A stretch of 64,000 nucleotides of DNA, taken from Paenibacillus sp. FSL K6-1330. Its GTDB lineage: Bacteria > Bacillota > Bacilli > Paenibacillales > Paenibacillaceae. Shown here piece by piece: positions 33,719-44,093 of the stretch. The DNA lies in contig NZ_CP150269.1 in assembly GCF_037976825.1 (NCBI RefSeq), positions 2,741,501 through 2,805,500 of the forward strand. Direction: 5' to 3'. A program made the translations under genes and the position numbers. Below the pieces are notes generated by a model. That model worked only from the letters and a program-made list of their open reading frames with translations, had not been told where the DNA came from and ran no database searches. Numbering within the stretch: the first letter of the stretch is position 1; each line of letters starts with the position of its first letter.

Positions 33719-33747
33719 TTGTCAAAGCGTTAGACCTATACTATAAT
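33719..33747 (+). promoter_or_regulatory. sigma-A promoter of aroC
   Basis: TTGTCA (33719-33724), exactly 17 bp, TATAAT (33742-33747). It is placed 65 nt before aroC and probably drives aroC-aroB-aroH. Confidence 0.75.
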
Positions 33748-33811
33748 GAGCAGAAGATATTTACGGAGTTTAGCGGTTTAACGCTTAAAAGTTTAAAGGG
33801 GGAAAAGCATC

Positions 33812-34981
33812 ATGAGCTTACGCTTTTTAACTGCTGGGGAAACACACGGTCCTCAGTTGACTACCATAATCGAAGGACTTCCAAGCAATTTGGAGCTTGA
33901 TTTTGAAGCATTGAACTTTCAGCTTCATCGGAGACAGAAGGGGTATGGCCGAGGACGCCGCATGCAGATTGAGAAGGATACCGCGCAAATCCTTGGTGGT
34001 GTGCGTCACGGATATACAACGGGTGCGCCAATCGCGTTGGTCGTGCAGAATAACGACTGGAAGCATTGGCAGAACATTATGAATGTGGAGCCGATTGAAG
34101 GTAACGACGAGGTGAAAAGACGGGTGCACCGCCCAAGACCGGGGCATGCTGACTTGAACGGCGGTTTGAAGTACAACCTGAAGGATCTGCGTAATGTGCT
34201 GGAACGCTCCAGTGCCCGTGAAACCACAGTCCGCGTAGCGGTTGGCGCTATCGCCAGACAATTCCTGGCACAATTCGGCGTTAAAGTGGCTGGCCAGGTC
34301 ATTCGGATTGGCGAGATCGAAGCTCCCCCGCACAATCTTTCGATTGATGAGCTGATCGAGCGTACGGAAGCCTCCTCGGTTCGCGTCGTGGATGAAGAGA
34401 CGGAGAAGAAGATGGAAGCCTACATAGATCAGATCAAAAAAGAAGGCGACTCCATTGGCGGCATCGTGGAATGTATCATCGAAGGCTTGCCGGTCGGACT
34501 GGGCAGCCATGTCCAATATGACCGCAAGCTGGATGGCCGCATCGCACAAGGCGTGATGTCCATCAATGCCTTTAAGGGTGTTGAGGTCGGCATCGGATTT
34601 GAAGCAGGCGAACTGCCCGGTTCCCAGGTGCATGACGAGATTATGTATAGTGAAGAGCGCGGATACTACCGCGCAACCAATCGCCTAGGCGGATTTGAAG
34701 GCGGGATGACCAACGGCATGCCGATCGTTGTTCGCGGCGTCATGAAGCCGATTCCAACGCTGTACAAGCCGCTTCAAAGCGTGGATATCGATACGAAGGA
34801 AGCTTTCACGGCTCAGGTTGAACGCTCGGATGCCTGTGCGGTTCCGGCAGCCAGCGTTGTTATGGAGCATGTGGTGACCTGGGAGGTAGCGAAGGCGTTT
34901 CTTGAGAAGTTTGGCGGTGATTCGATGGAAGAAATTCATGCGAATTACCAGAACTACCTGAAGCAGCTGGAGAACTACTGA
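33812..34981 (+). CDS. aroC: chorismate synthase
   Basis: This 389-residue FMN-dependent enzyme converts EPSP to chorismate. It has GETHGPQLT at the N terminus, [23 protein letters not shown] and SSARET. A purine-rich AAAGGGGG ribosome site precedes ATG. B. subtilis literature often calls this gene aroF. It opens the supraoperon for aromatic amino acids and is followed one nucleotide later by aroB. Confidence 0.96.
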   Translation: MSLRFLTAGETHGPQLTTIIEGLPSNLELDFEALNFQLHRRQKGYGRGRRMQIEKDTAQILGGVRHGYTTGAPIALVVQNNDWKHWQNIMNVEPIEGNDEVKRRVHRPRPGHADLNGGLKYNLKDLRNVLERSSARETTVRVAVGAIARQFLAQFGVKVAGQVIRIGEIEAPPHNLSIDELIERTEASSVRVVDEETEKKMEAYIDQIKKEGDSIGGIVECIIEGLPVGLGSHVQYDRKLDGRIAQGVMSINAFKGVEVGIGFEAGELPGSQVHDEIMYSEERGYYRATNRLGGFEGGMTNGMPIVVRGVMKPIPTLYKPLQSVDIDTKEAFTAQVERSDACAVPAASVVMEHVVTWEVAKAFLEKFGGDSMEEIHANYQNYLKQLENY

Positions 34982-34982
34982 T

Positions 34983-36077
34983 ATGAGAACACTTCAGGTG
35001 GAGCTGGGAGAGCGTTCATATCCGATTTATATCGGAGCTGGGATTTTGGATACGATTGGTGAGTTAAGCACGAAGCATGGAATCACACGCAAGAGCCCGC
35101 ATTTGATCGTAACGGATGATAAAGTGGCGCCTCATTATTTGTCTCAAGTGGAGGAGCAGTTAAAGTCGAAAGGATATACGGTTATTTCTCACATAGTCCC
35201 TTCCGGTGAATCCTCCAAATCGCTTCAGGTCTATGAAGAGGTAATGACGACAGCGATCAACGCTAAACTGGACCGCAGCTCGGCAGTATTTGCGCTGGGC
35301 GGAGGCGTTGTAGGTGATTTGGCTGGATTCGTCGCGGCAACGTACATGCGCGGCGTGACATTTGTGCAGATCCCGACTACTATCCTGGCCCATGACAGCA
35401 GCGTCGGCGGCAAAGTGGCGGTCAACCATCCGTTAGCTAAAAATATGATCGGCGCGTTTCATCAACCCGTCATGGTGGTTTACGATGTAAATACGCTGAT
35501 GTCTTTGCCTCCGCGAGAGGTATCTTCTGGTCTTGCGGAAATGGTGAAGCATGGCTTGATCCTGGACCGTGATTTTGCCTATTGGTGCCGGGAGAACGGC
35601 TCGAAGCTGCTGAGCCTGGATCCCGATACGTTGATATACGGCCTGGAGCGCGGATGTGCGATCAAGGCGGACGTGGTATCCCAGGACGAGCGGGAAGGCG
35701 GTTTGCGTGCCATCCTTAATCTGGGGCATACCATCGGCCATGCCATTGAAGCCGTTGGTGGCTACGGACGCTTTTTGCACGGTGAGGCGATTGCAATCGG
35801 AATGGCCGGTTCGGCCCGCCTTGCAGAAAAGCTTGGCAGATCTGCGAATCTGCACAACGAGACAGTGAGCATGCTGAAGGCGGTGAATCTGCCGGTAATC
35901 TTGCCGGGTGACGTCTCGGTTGAGCGGATTATGGATGCGATGCAGCACGATAAAAAGTTTGCCGAGGGGAATATGGTATTTATCGTACCGGAATCCATCG
36001 GCTCCGTCAGCATCGTTAAGGATGTACCGGTAGAAGCTGTTCGATCTGTGGTTGAGCAGTTGAAGGGAGAGGGATAG
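34983..36077 (+). CDS. aroB: 3-dehydroquinate synthase
   Basis: This 364-residue enzyme performs the second step of the shikimate pathway. Visible motifs are the NAD-binding ALGGGVVGDLAGFVAATYMRG, PTTILAHDSSVGGKVAVNH with catalytic lysine, the metal ligands in NLGHTIGHAIE and HGEAIAIGM. The start lies directly after the aroC stop, and aroH starts 3 nt after its own stop. Confidence 0.96.
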   Translation: MRTLQVELGERSYPIYIGAGILDTIGELSTKHGITRKSPHLIVTDDKVAPHYLSQVEEQLKSKGYTVISHIVPSGESSKSLQVYEEVMTTAINAKLDRSSAVFALGGGVVGDLAGFVAATYMRGVTFVQIPTTILAHDSSVGGKVAVNHPLAKNMIGAFHQPVMVVYDVNTLMSLPPREVSSGLAEMVKHGLILDRDFAYWCRENGSKLLSLDPDTLIYGLERGCAIKADVVSQDEREGGLRAILNLGHTIGHAIEAVGGYGRFLHGEAIAIGMAGSARLAEKLGRSANLHNETVSMLKAVNLPVILPGDVSVERIMDAMQHDKKFAEGNMVFIVPESIGSVSIVKDVPVEAVRSVVEQLKGEG

Positions 36078-36080
36078 TTC

Positions 36081-36455
36081 ATGATGAATCGGGGAATCCG
36101 GGGGGCGACAACCGTCACCCGTAACGATGAGCAGGAGATTGTACAGGAAACGCTGCGGCTGCTTGAAGAGATGGTGAGACGCAACGAGCTCCAGCCGGAG
36201 TATATCAGCAACATATGGATTACGATGACACAGGATCTGGATGCGACGTTTCCAGCCAAAGCGATACGCCAACTGGAGGGCTGGGATCTCGTTCCTTTAA
36301 TGTGTTCGGTTGAAATACCGGTTCAAGGCAGTCTGCCGCGCTGCATCCGCTTCATGGTGCAGGTCAATACGGATAAAAGCCAGAGCGAGATCAAGCATGT
36401 GTATTTGAACGAAGCCAAGCGGCTGCGTCCGGATTTATCAGGCTCCAACGCTTGA
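36081..36455 (+). CDS. aroH: chorismate mutase, AroH type
   Basis: This 124-residue monofunctional chorismate mutase converts chorismate to prephenate. It begins RGIRGATTVTRNDEQEI (active-site Arg near the N terminus) and has SVEIPVQGSLPRCIR, typical of the trimeric B. subtilis enzyme. ATG 36081 follows GAGAGGG; ATG 36084 is equally in frame. It ends the aroC-aroB-aroH segment just before the trp promoter. Confidence 0.95.
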   Translation: MMNRGIRGATTVTRNDEQEIVQETLRLLEEMVRRNELQPEYISNIWITMTQDLDATFPAKAIRQLEGWDLVPLMCSVEIPVQGSLPRCIRFMVQVNTDKSQSEIKHVYLNEAKRLRPDLSGSNA

Positions 36456-36469
36456 TGTGAAATTTAGGG

Positions 36470-36499
36470 TTGCAGTAACACGGCATCATCCTGTATAGT
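36470..36499 (+). promoter_or_regulatory. promoter of the trp operon leader
   Basis: TTGCAG (36470-36475), 18-bp spacer, TATAGT (36494-36499). Transcription would begin near 36506, right before the TRAP triplets. Confidence 0.65.
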
Positions 36500-36509
36500 G
36501 ATATCAGAA

Positions 36510-36569
36510 TAGCTGAGTAGAGTTAGGTTTTACAGATGAGTTGAGTTGAGAAGAGCTGAGGCATTTTAG
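36510..36569 (+). promoter_or_regulatory. TRAP binding site in the trpE leader
   Basis: GAG or UAG triplets occur at 36510, 36515, 36520, 36524, 36538, 36543, 36548, 36553, 36558 and 36567, mostly spaced by two bases, with a CAG at 36533 that would keep the phase. This is the pattern bound by the 11-subunit TRAP ring encoded by mtrB at 25158. The left part (GTAGAGTTAGGTT, 36517-36529) can also pair with AACCTCTAC of the terminator stem, so TRAP binding would block the antiterminator. Confidence 0.85.
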
Positions 36570-36751
36570 GCAATAACATAATCGGGATTAAGGATGAACT
36601 TGATTTCATGATGAATAGTACAGCACGTTCACACGGCTGGTTACAAGCCTATTTCTTGTATCCGTCTAAGAACAACAGCCGCTGTAGTTTGTCGCTGAAT
36701 AGTTGGAATTCCTTGACCGCGCTCTTTTTTCATAGACTTATTCTGAACGTT

Positions 36752-36778
36752 AACCTCTACTTCGGTAGAGGTTTTTTT
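36752..36778 (+). terminator. trp attenuator terminator
   Basis: AACCTCTAC-TTCG-GTAGAGGTT followed by seven T, 32 nt before trpE. Being inside the leader and complementary to part of the TRAP site, it acts as an attenuator. Confidence 0.9.
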
Positions 36779-36809
36779 GTTGTATACCATCAATTAAGGA
36801 GGGATTGAC

Positions 36810-38363
36810 ATGGCGAATCCATCAATGGAGCAAGTGGTGGCTATGGCAGGTGAATATAACCTGATTCCGGTAGCGATCAGACTGTTAGCCGACATGGAAA
36901 CCCCGATTCGCATTTTTCAGCGGTATGCGGAACGGAAGCGGGCATTTTTACTTGAAAGCGTTGAGGGTGGAGTACAGTGGGCACGGTATTCGTTTATCGG
37001 AACAGACCCCTTCTTAATGATCACGGGTAAAAAAGGCAAGATCGAAATTGAAAGGAACGGAGAGCGTTCCCTGCTGAAAGGAAAGCCTGTCGAGGAGTTA
37101 AAGGCGCTCCTGCGAACGTACCGCAGCCCGCAGTTGAAGGAGATGCCACCTTTTACCGGAGGGGCAATCGGATTTTTCGGATATGACCTGCTCCAATATT
37201 ATGAGAAGCTTCCGGCACATGCGATGGACGATCTCGGAATGGATGATATAAGGTTCATGTTTTGCGATCAAGTCATTGTCTTCGACCATGTGAAACAGCA
37301 GATCATGCTGGTTGGCAACGTACACGTGAAACCGGGTGATTCGGACGAAAACATTCGGCAAAGCTATCGGGATGTATGCCGTTCCTTGGAAGCAGCAGCC
37401 GAGCAGTTGCAAGAGCAGGGACCGCGGGAGAACGTGAACTCCAAAGGCATTCCAGCGGATGTTGATATGGGCGACATTAAATCCAATATGACAAAAGAGA
37501 AGTACCTCTCCAATGTGGAGCAAGCGAAGGAATACATTCGCGCAGGGGACATTTTTCAGGTGGTATTGTCCCAGCGCTTCCATATTGAGACCGAAGTATC
37601 GCCGCTTCACGTATACCGGGTGCTGAGAACGCTGAATCCTTCGCCGTATATGTATTACCTCAAAATGGACGACGACATTATCGTGGGCACATCCCCGGAA
37701 GCCCTGGTGAAGGTGGATGGACGAAGATTGGAAACTAGACCGATTGCAGGCACCAGGCCTAGAGGCAGCGATGAGGCCGAAGACCAGGCACTGGCCGATG
37801 ATCTGCTGCAGGACGAGAAGGAACGCGCCGAGCATTTGATGCTGGTGGATCTGGGGCGTAATGACCTGGGCCGTGTGTCAGAGTTCGGCACGGTGAAGTG
37901 CGACACGTTCATGGAGATTGAAAAATACTCCCATGTGATGCATATGGTATCCAGCGTTTCGGGTCAGCTGAGTGAGGATAAGGATTTCTTCGATGCTTTT
38001 CTGTCCTGCTTGCCAGCAGGAACGGTATCCGGTGCTCCGAAACTAAGGGCCATGGAAATTATTGCGGAGCTAGAGCGGGAGGCTAGAGGCGCGTATGCCG
38101 GGGCCATCGGTTATCTCGGCTTTGGCGGCAATATGGATTCCTGCATTACGATCCGGACGATCATTTTCCGTCAGGGCAAAGCTTATGTTCAGGCGGGGGC
38201 AGGCATCGTATGGGACTCGGTACCGGAGAAGGAATATGAAGAAACCGTCAACAAAGCCAAAGGGATGCTGAAGGCGATCCGCGTCGCTGAAGCGATGTTC
38301 CCGTCCAGCAAGGATGCTAACGATTTAATTAATCAGGATTATCTGTACCAATACACACCTTAA
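36810..38363 (+). CDS. trpE: anthranilate synthase component I
   Basis: This 517-residue enzyme makes anthranilate from chorismate with ammonia or glutamine. It shows FLLESVEGG (feedback-site region), GGAIGFFGYD, VVLSQRF, LNPSPYMYYL, GTSPEALV, RPIAGTRPRG, VDLGRNDLGRV and LPAGTVSGAPK. AAGGAGG precedes ATG. It is the first gene of the trp operon and lies behind the TRAP attenuator. The glutaminase subunit trpG is not in this operon, as in B. subtilis, where a shared pabA/trpG lies elsewhere. Confidence 0.97.
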   Translation: MANPSMEQVVAMAGEYNLIPVAIRLLADMETPIRIFQRYAERKRAFLLESVEGGVQWARYSFIGTDPFLMITGKKGKIEIERNGERSLLKGKPVEELKALLRTYRSPQLKEMPPFTGGAIGFFGYDLLQYYEKLPAHAMDDLGMDDIRFMFCDQVIVFDHVKQQIMLVGNVHVKPGDSDENIRQSYRDVCRSLEAAAEQLQEQGPRENVNSKGIPADVDMGDIKSNMTKEKYLSNVEQAKEYIRAGDIFQVVLSQRFHIETEVSPLHVYRVLRTLNPSPYMYYLKMDDDIIVGTSPEALVKVDGRRLETRPIAGTRPRGSDEAEDQALADDLLQDEKERAEHLMLVDLGRNDLGRVSEFGTVKCDTFMEIEKYSHVMHMVSSVSGQLSEDKDFFDAFLSCLPAGTVSGAPKLRAMEIIAELEREARGAYAGAIGYLGFGGNMDSCITIRTIIFRQGKAYVQAGAGIVWDSVPEKEYEETVNKAKGMLKAIRVAEAMFPSSKDANDLINQDYLYQYTP

Positions 38364-38382
38364 ACTGAAGGAGGAGAACGTA

Positions 38383-39423
38383 ATGAACGTCATGGAAACG
38401 ATGCAATCCAGCCTTACGAAGCTGATTCAAGGTCAAGATTTGAGCCGGGACGAAGCACGCGGGGTCATGCAGTCCATTATGGATGGCCAGGCAACCCATT
38501 CTCAAATCGGGGCGCTGCTTACTGCCCTGCGAATGAAGGGGGAGACAGTTGAAGAGATCACCGGCTTCGCCGAGGCGATGCGTGGTGCGGGCGGGCGCGT
38601 CGTTACCGAGCGGAACCAGCTGCTGGATACATGCGGCACAGGAGGATCCGGGATTCACAAGTTTAACATTTCTACCGTATCCGCCATTATCTCCTCCTCG
38701 GTTTCGGTCAGAGTGGCCAAACACGGCAACCGCTCGGCATCTGGACGGGCGGGCAGCGCCGATGTGCTGGAAGCGCTGGGCGTGAATATCCACTTGACGG
38801 CAGAGCAAGCGACAGCCTGTCTGAATGATATCGGAATCTGTTTCCTGTTTGCCCAGATCTATCATCCATCGATGAAATATGCGGCAGCTCCTCGCAAAGA
38901 GCTCGGGGTTCGAACCGTATTTAACATGCTGGGGCCTTTGACAAATCCGGCGGGCGCAGATCGGCAGATGCTCGGGATATACGACATGAACAAAACGGAA
39001 ACCATCGCACAGGTGCTCAAGGAGCTTGGCTTAAAGCGTGCCATGGTGGTGACCAGCCATGATGGTTTGGATGAAATCAGCATTTCCGCGCCTACGCGAG
39101 TCTCCGAGCTCCGTGGCGGAGAAGTCCGTACTTATGATATTCATCCGCATGATCTGGGACTGTCAGTTCATCCGATGAGCGATATTCTGGGCGGTGATGC
39201 CAAAGAGAACGCAGCCATTATCGGATCGGTGCTGCGCGGTGAGCGCAATGCTTATCGGGATATCGTGCTTGCCAATGCCGGTGCCTGCATCTATGTGTCT
39301 GGGCTTGCGGATAGTTTGGCTGAAGGTGTGCAGCGCGCAGCGGGAGCCATCGATTCAGGGCTGGCTCAGTCTAAGCTGGAGCAGTTGATCTCAAGAACGG
39401 GGGAAATGAGTTATGTATCTTGA
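38383..39423 (+). CDS. trpD: anthranilate phosphoribosyltransferase
   Basis: This 346-residue enzyme adds phosphoribosyl to anthranilate. It has DTCGTGGSG (PRPP loop), KHGNRSASGRAGSADVLEALG and a C-terminal GDAKENAAI segment. AAGGAGGAG precedes ATG. The coding sequence overlaps trpC by 11 nt, which implies translational coupling. Confidence 0.96.
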   Translation: MNVMETMQSSLTKLIQGQDLSRDEARGVMQSIMDGQATHSQIGALLTALRMKGETVEEITGFAEAMRGAGGRVVTERNQLLDTCGTGGSGIHKFNISTVSAIISSSVSVRVAKHGNRSASGRAGSADVLEALGVNIHLTAEQATACLNDIGICFLFAQIYHPSMKYAAAPRKELGVRTVFNMLGPLTNPAGADRQMLGIYDMNKTETIAQVLKELGLKRAMVVTSHDGLDEISISAPTRVSELRGGEVRTYDIHPHDLGLSVHPMSDILGGDAKENAAIIGSVLRGERNAYRDIVLANAGACIYVSGLADSLAEGVQRAAGAIDSGLAQSKLEQLISRTGEMSYVS

Positions 39424-40222
39424 TCGAATAGTCGAAACGAAGCGCAGGGAGGTTGCCCAACTGCGGGAAACATTCAGCATCTCGGAGGCCGAGAGGCAAA
39501 TCGCGGATTTACCGCCGACTCTCGGTTTTGAGAAGGCGTTGTCCACGGGGCGTAAACGCAGCATGGGATTAATCGCCGAGGTGAAGAAGGCTTCGCCGTC
39601 CAAAGGGTTAATTCGTCCGGACTTTGACCCGATTATGATCGCCAAAGCTTATGAGGCAGCCGATGCCGATTGCCTATCCGTGTTGACCGACAAGGACTAT
39701 TTCCAGGGCAGTGGAGAGTATTTGAAAGCGGTAAGGGCGGCTGTCAACATTCCTTTGCTGCGCAAGGATTTCATTATCGACGAGACTCAGATTTACGAAG
39801 CGCGCCTGTTAGGTGCGGACGCGGTTCTCTTGATCGCGAGCATACTGGAGCCTGAGCGGATCGCGGAGTTTATAGACATCGCCGGCTCTATTGGCTTGGA
39901 TTGCCTGATTGAGGTCCATGATGGGCAGGAGCTGGAATCGGTTCTTAAGCTGGGAACAGCTCATCTTATCGGAATTAACAATCGCAATCTGCGGACCTTT
40001 GAAACATCGCTGCAGACAACGGCGGATATCGCGGCACAAGTTCCGCAGGGAGTTACGTTGATCAGCGAGAGCGGAATATCAGGCCCCGCCGATATTTCCT
40101 ACTTGCATTACGTTGGGGCACATGGTGTTCTGGTAGGGGAGCATTTCATGCGCCAGCAAGATGTGTTCCGTGCAGTAAACGATCTGATGGGACCCTTGCC
40201 GATCGCTGCAGACATAGAATAA
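39413..40222 (+). CDS. trpC: indole-3-glycerol phosphate synthase
   Basis: This 269-residue TIM-barrel enzyme closes the indole ring. Visible are EVKKASPSKGLI (catalytic lysine), LRKDFIIDE, LIGINNRNLRTF and ISESGI. ATG 39413 lies inside the end of trpD with GGGGAAA upstream. It is a separate protein, not fused to TrpF. Confidence 0.96.
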   Translation: MYLDRIVETKRREVAQLRETFSISEAERQIADLPPTLGFEKALSTGRKRSMGLIAEVKKASPSKGLIRPDFDPIMIAKAYEAADADCLSVLTDKDYFQGSGEYLKAVRAAVNIPLLRKDFIIDETQIYEARLLGADAVLLIASILEPERIAEFIDIAGSIGLDCLIEVHDGQELESVLKLGTAHLIGINNRNLRTFETSLQTTADIAAQVPQGVTLISESGISGPADISYLHYVGAHGVLVGEHFMRQQDVFRAVNDLMGPLPIAADIE

Positions 40223-40237
40223 AGGGGATATTAAGTG

Positions 40238-40909
40238 ATGAGTACGGCGCTAAAAATATGTGGACTTCAAAGCGTTGAAGTGCTAAAATCTATGATAAAC
40301 TTACCTGTGGATTATATCGGATTCGTATTTGCCAAGAGCCGGCGGAAGGTATCGCCGCAGCAGGCTGCGCAGCTTATTCAAGTATTGCGGGGATGGGATC
40401 ATGACATGATTCCCGCCGCCGTCGGCGTCTTGGTTAACCCTGATTTGAATGAGCTGGAAGAGCTTCTACGAGAAGCAGCGCTCGACGTCGTGCAGCTGCA
40501 TGGTCAGGAATCGCCGCAATTTTGCCGGGAAGTGAAGGAGCGCTTCCCGGTTTCCGTTTTTAAGGCGGTATCGATCGAGAGTGACCGCTCGGAAGCGGAA
40601 CGTCTGTCAGCACTTGATCCGTATGCAGGCAGCATCGACGGATTGCTGATCGACACGTACGATCCGGTATATGGCGGAGGGTCTGGTAAGACATTTGCCT
40701 GGGATCTCATCCCACCTTACCAGCAGTGGGCGAAACGGCAAGGGATCCCCTTGTTTGTAGCCGGCGGATTGGATTCGGATAATGTATCGCATTTAATAGG
40801 TCAATACGCTCCGTACGGCGTGGATGTATCCAGCGGCGTTGAGAGTGAACCTGGCGTGAAGGACATAAACAAAGTGATTGCATTCGTAGAAAGGGTGAAG
40901 GGGAAATGA
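40238..40909 (+). CDS. trpF: phosphoribosylanthranilate isomerase
   Basis: This 223-residue TIM-barrel protein has KICGLQSVE (catalytic Cys), [35 protein letters not shown] and [18 protein letters not shown] lies 10 nt before ATG 40238; GTG 40235 adds one residue. It overlaps trpB by 4 nt (ATGA). Confidence 0.94.
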   Translation: MSTALKICGLQSVEVLKSMINLPVDYIGFVFAKSRRKVSPQQAAQLIQVLRGWDHDMIPAAVGVLVNPDLNELEELLREAALDVVQLHGQESPQFCREVKERFPVSVFKAVSIESDRSEAERLSALDPYAGSIDGLLIDTYDPVYGGGSGKTFAWDLIPPYQQWAKRQGIPLFVAGGLDSDNVSHLIGQYAPYGVDVSSGVESEPGVKDINKVIAFVERVKGK

Positions 40910-42102
40910 CACAGCTTCCTGATCGTAATGGACGTTTCGGAGTGTTTGGTGGCCGGTTCGTACCGGAAACACTCATGAACGCTTTAATAGAGCTTGAACA
41001 AGAGTATAACCGCTTTTCGGAGGATCCTGCGTTCAAAGAGGAGATTGCTTATTTGCTTAAACAGTATTCCGGACGGGAAACGCCGTTATATTATGCCGAG
41101 CGGCTCAGCAAACACCTCGGCAAGGCTAAAATTTATCTGAAGCGTGAGGATTTGAACCATACAGGTGCACACAAAATCAACAACGCCATTGCTCAGGGCG
41201 TGTTAGCCAAGCGTATGGGCAAAGGCAAGGTCATTGCCGAAACGGGAGCCGGACAGCATGGTGTTGCCACTGCAACCGTGGCCGCTCTGCTCGGTCTCGA
41301 ATGCAAGGTGTTCATGGGCGAAGAGGATACCAAGCGGCAGCAGTTGAACGTATTCCGTATGAAAATGCTTGGAGCCGAAGTGATTCCGGTGACGTCGGGA
41401 AGCCGAACGCTGAAAGATGCCGGCAATGAGGCGCTTCGCTACTGGGTCAGCAACGTAGAGGATACCTTCTATGTACTTGGCTCCGCAGTAGGTCCGCATC
41501 CGTATCCGATGATGGTGCGGAACTTCCAGCGTATTATCGGTGACGAGACCCGCAAGCAGATTCTGGAGACGGAAGGAAGACTGCCCAACGTGATTCTTGC
41601 ACCAATCGGTGGAGGGAGCAATGCGATCGGCATGTTCTACCCGTTCCTGGAAGATAAGGAAGTCGGTTTGATCGGTGTCGAAGCGGCTGGCAAAGGGGTA
41701 GATACCGATTTTCACGCGGCTACCATGTCCAAGGGGACCCATGGCGTCTTCCAGGGATCGATGAGTTATTTGCTACAGGATGAGTATGGACAGGTTCAGG
41801 AGGCGCATTCCATTTCTGCCGGACTTGATTATCCCGGCGTTGGACCTGAGCACTCCTACTTAAAAGATATTGAGCGTGTGCAGTATGTGCCTATAACCGA
41901 CCAAGAGGCATTGGATGCCTTGCAGCTGCTATGCCGCACGGAAGGCATTATTCCTGCGCTGGAATCCGCGCATGCCGTAGCGCAAGCAGTAAAAATGGCG
42001 CCCGCGTGGACCGAAGACGATATCGTCGTCATTAATTTGTCCGGTCGCGGTGACAAGGACGTGGAGTCCATCATGGCTTACACGGGAGGGAAAACCGAAT
42101 GA
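40906..42102 (+). CDS. trpB: tryptophan synthase beta chain
   Basis: This 398-residue PLP enzyme joins indole and serine. It has [15 protein letters not shown], the PLP lysine Lys90 in [22 protein letters not shown] and [12 protein letters not shown] overlaps join it to trpF before and trpA after, as expected for equimolar subunits. Confidence 0.97.
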   Translation: MTQLPDRNGRFGVFGGRFVPETLMNALIELEQEYNRFSEDPAFKEEIAYLLKQYSGRETPLYYAERLSKHLGKAKIYLKREDLNHTGAHKINNAIAQGVLAKRMGKGKVIAETGAGQHGVATATVAALLGLECKVFMGEEDTKRQQLNVFRMKMLGAEVIPVTSGSRTLKDAGNEALRYWVSNVEDTFYVLGSAVGPHPYPMMVRNFQRIIGDETRKQILETEGRLPNVILAPIGGGSNAIGMFYPFLEDKEVGLIGVEAAGKGVDTDFHAATMSKGTHGVFQGSMSYLLQDEYGQVQEAHSISAGLDYPGVGPEHSYLKDIERVQYVPITDQEALDALQLLCRTEGIIPALESAHAVAQAVKMAPAWTEDDIVVINLSGRGDKDVESIMAYTGGKTE

Positions 42103-42905
42103 ATCGAATTGACCAGACCTTTGCGTCGTTGAAACAACAAAACAAGACGGCATTGATTCCTTATTTGACCGTTGGGGATCCGGACGTGAAATCGACGCTC
42201 GATATCATTCATGAGCTTGAAATTGCAGGAGTCGATATTATCGAACTCGGTGTTCCTTATTCTGATCCCCTCGCCGATGGCCCGGTCATCCAGCGTGCTT
42301 CCGAGCGCGCCCTGAAGAGCAAGGTGACCATTCGCACTTGCATGGAGACTGCGCGCCTGGCGAGAGAACGGGGCAGTAAGCTGCCGTTCATCCTGTTTAC
42401 CTATTACAATCCGGTTCTGCAGACCGGACTGGATGTTTTCTTTGAAGAAGTGGTAAGGAATGATATCAGCGGGCTGATTATTCCGGATCTGCCGGTGGAA
42501 GAATCCGCAGAGATTCGGAAACGGGCTCATGCTGCGGACGTTCATCTGATTCCGCTGGTGGCACCTACCTCACATGAGCGGATTGCGAGCATCGCTTCGG
42601 AAGCGACCGGCTTTGTGTATTGCGTATCCTCGCTTGGCGTGACAGGCGAACGCACCGATTTTTATTCGGGAGTGGAAGCCTTTCTTGAAACGGTGAAGCA
42701 GTACAGCAACGTGCCCATCGCGATTGGCTTTGGCATTTCGTCCGGGGAACAGGTTGCCAGATTCTCGAAAATTTGCGACGGCGTCGTTGTTGGCAGTGCC
42801 ATCGTGCGTCAGATCGAATCGACGATTCCTCTTCTTGAGAAGGAAGAGACAAGACAGCAGGGACTTTTGCAAATCAGGGAGTTTGTGGCACAATTAAAAG
42901 GTTAG
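42099..42905 (+). CDS. trpA: tryptophan synthase alpha chain
   Basis: This 268-residue TIM-barrel protein cleaves indole-3-glycerol phosphate. It shows [29 protein letters not shown] (catalytic Glu and Asp), [11 protein letters not shown] and [10 protein letters not shown]. Overlaps trpB by 4 nt. Last of the trp genes; hisC follows after 40 nt. Confidence 0.96.
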   Translation: MNRIDQTFASLKQQNKTALIPYLTVGDPDVKSTLDIIHELEIAGVDIIELGVPYSDPLADGPVIQRASERALKSKVTIRTCMETARLARERGSKLPFILFTYYNPVLQTGLDVFFEEVVRNDISGLIIPDLPVEESAEIRKRAHAADVHLIPLVAPTSHERIASIASEATGFVYCVSSLGVTGERTDFYSGVEAFLETVKQYSNVPIAIGFGISSGEQVARFSKICDGVVVGSAIVRQIESTIPLLEKEETRQQGLLQIREFVAQLKG

Positions 42906-42945
42906 TGTTGTCCATAGCAGTTATGAAAGGTGAGGCGAATATCGT

Positions 42946-44043
42946 ATGAAACCAAAAGCGCAAATTGTTAATCTTCCTGTATATCAACCGGGGAAGCCCA
43001 TCGAAGAAGTCAAAAAAGAATTAGGCCTGGATGTTGTCATTAAACTGGCCTCCAACGAGAATCCATACGGCTGCTCGCCGCGAGCAATCGAAGCCATTAC
43101 CGCTGAACTCGGTACGCTCAGCTTGTATCCGGATGGAAGTGCGGCTGATTTAACGGCAGAGCTTGCTGAGCAGCTTGGTATTGAACGCAATCAGATTATT
43201 TTCGGATGCGGATCCGATGAAATCATCGCCCTCATTATTCGGGCGTTCCTGGAGCCGGGAGACGAAACCATTATGGCCGATCAGACCTTTTCGGTGTATA
43301 AAACGAATGCGGATATCGAAGGCGCAACAAGCATTGAGGTACCTCTGGTTAACGGGAAGCATGATCTGCCGGGCATGGCCAAAGCCGTTACAGACAAAAC
43401 CAAAATCATCTGGGTGTGCAATCCGAATAATCCGACCGGAACTATCGTTTCCGAAAGCGAGCTAGTATCTTTCTTAGATGAAGTCCCGGCTCACGTGATG
43501 GTTGTTCTCGATGAAGCTTATTTTGAATATGTAACGGACGCTTCGTATCCGGCCAGCATCAAGTTAATGGAACGTTATCCGAACTTGGTAATCCTGCGTA
43601 CCTTCTCCAAAATATACGGCCTGGCTGCCCTTCGCATCGGCTACGGCATCGGGCAATCTGAGGTTATTTCCTTGATTAATCGGGTACGTGAGCCGTTTAA
43701 TACAGGACGCCTGGCCCAAGTGGCGGCGAAGGCAGCCCTGAAAGATCAGGAATTCGTAGCTAAATGCCGTCAGTTGAATGCCGAGGGAATCACTTATGTC
43801 CAGCGGGAGTTTGATCGTCTTGGATTATCCTATTTCCCTGCGAACGGTAACTTTATCATGGTGGATGTGAAGAAGCCGGGCACCGAAGTGTTCAAGTCTC
43901 TGCTAAGTAAAGGCATTATCGTACGTCCGGGATTTGAAGTTTACCCGAACTACATTCGCGTAACCGTTGGCTCTGAAGAACAGAACAAGGCTTTCATCGG
44001 CGCATTGGAACAAGTGCTCCAGGAAGTGAATGCTCCAGCCTAA
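42946..44043 (+). CDS. hisC: histidinol-phosphate / aromatic aminotransferase
   Basis: This 365-residue class I/II aminotransferase has KLASNENPYG, CNPNNPTGT, LDEAYFEY, the PLP lysine in TFSKIYGLAALRIGYG and the C-terminal RVTVGSEEQN. In B. subtilis the hisC gene of this supraoperon serves both histidine and Tyr/Phe synthesis; its place between trpA and tyrA supports the same here. An AAGGTGAGG site is about 12 nt before ATG. Confidence 0.95.
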   Translation: MKPKAQIVNLPVYQPGKPIEEVKKELGLDVVIKLASNENPYGCSPRAIEAITAELGTLSLYPDGSAADLTAELAEQLGIERNQIIFGCGSDEIIALIIRAFLEPGDETIMADQTFSVYKTNADIEGATSIEVPLVNGKHDLPGMAKAVTDKTKIIWVCNPNNPTGTIVSESELVSFLDEVPAHVMVVLDEAYFEYVTDASYPASIKLMERYPNLVILRTFSKIYGLAALRIGYGIGQSEVISLINRVREPFNTGRLAQVAAKAALKDQEFVAKCRQLNAEGITYVQREFDRLGLSYFPANGNFIMVDVKKPGTEVFKSLLSKGIIVRPGFEVYPNYIRVTVGSEEQNKAFIGALEQVLQEVNAPA

Positions 44044-44093
44044 TCTAATGACATAACAATAAATCGCAGCTTGAAACGAGTGAGAGAGAGAAC

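Noticed and set aside
35433..36272. 279-codon open frame opposite aroB/aroH
   Set aside because: Spans two real genes on the other strand; no start signal.
36608..36808. 66-codon frame in the trp leader containing two Trp codons, as a possible leader peptide
   Set aside because: The Trp codons are not in tandem, the ribosome site is distant, and it runs through the attenuator to the trpE start. The TRAP triplets give a better explanation.
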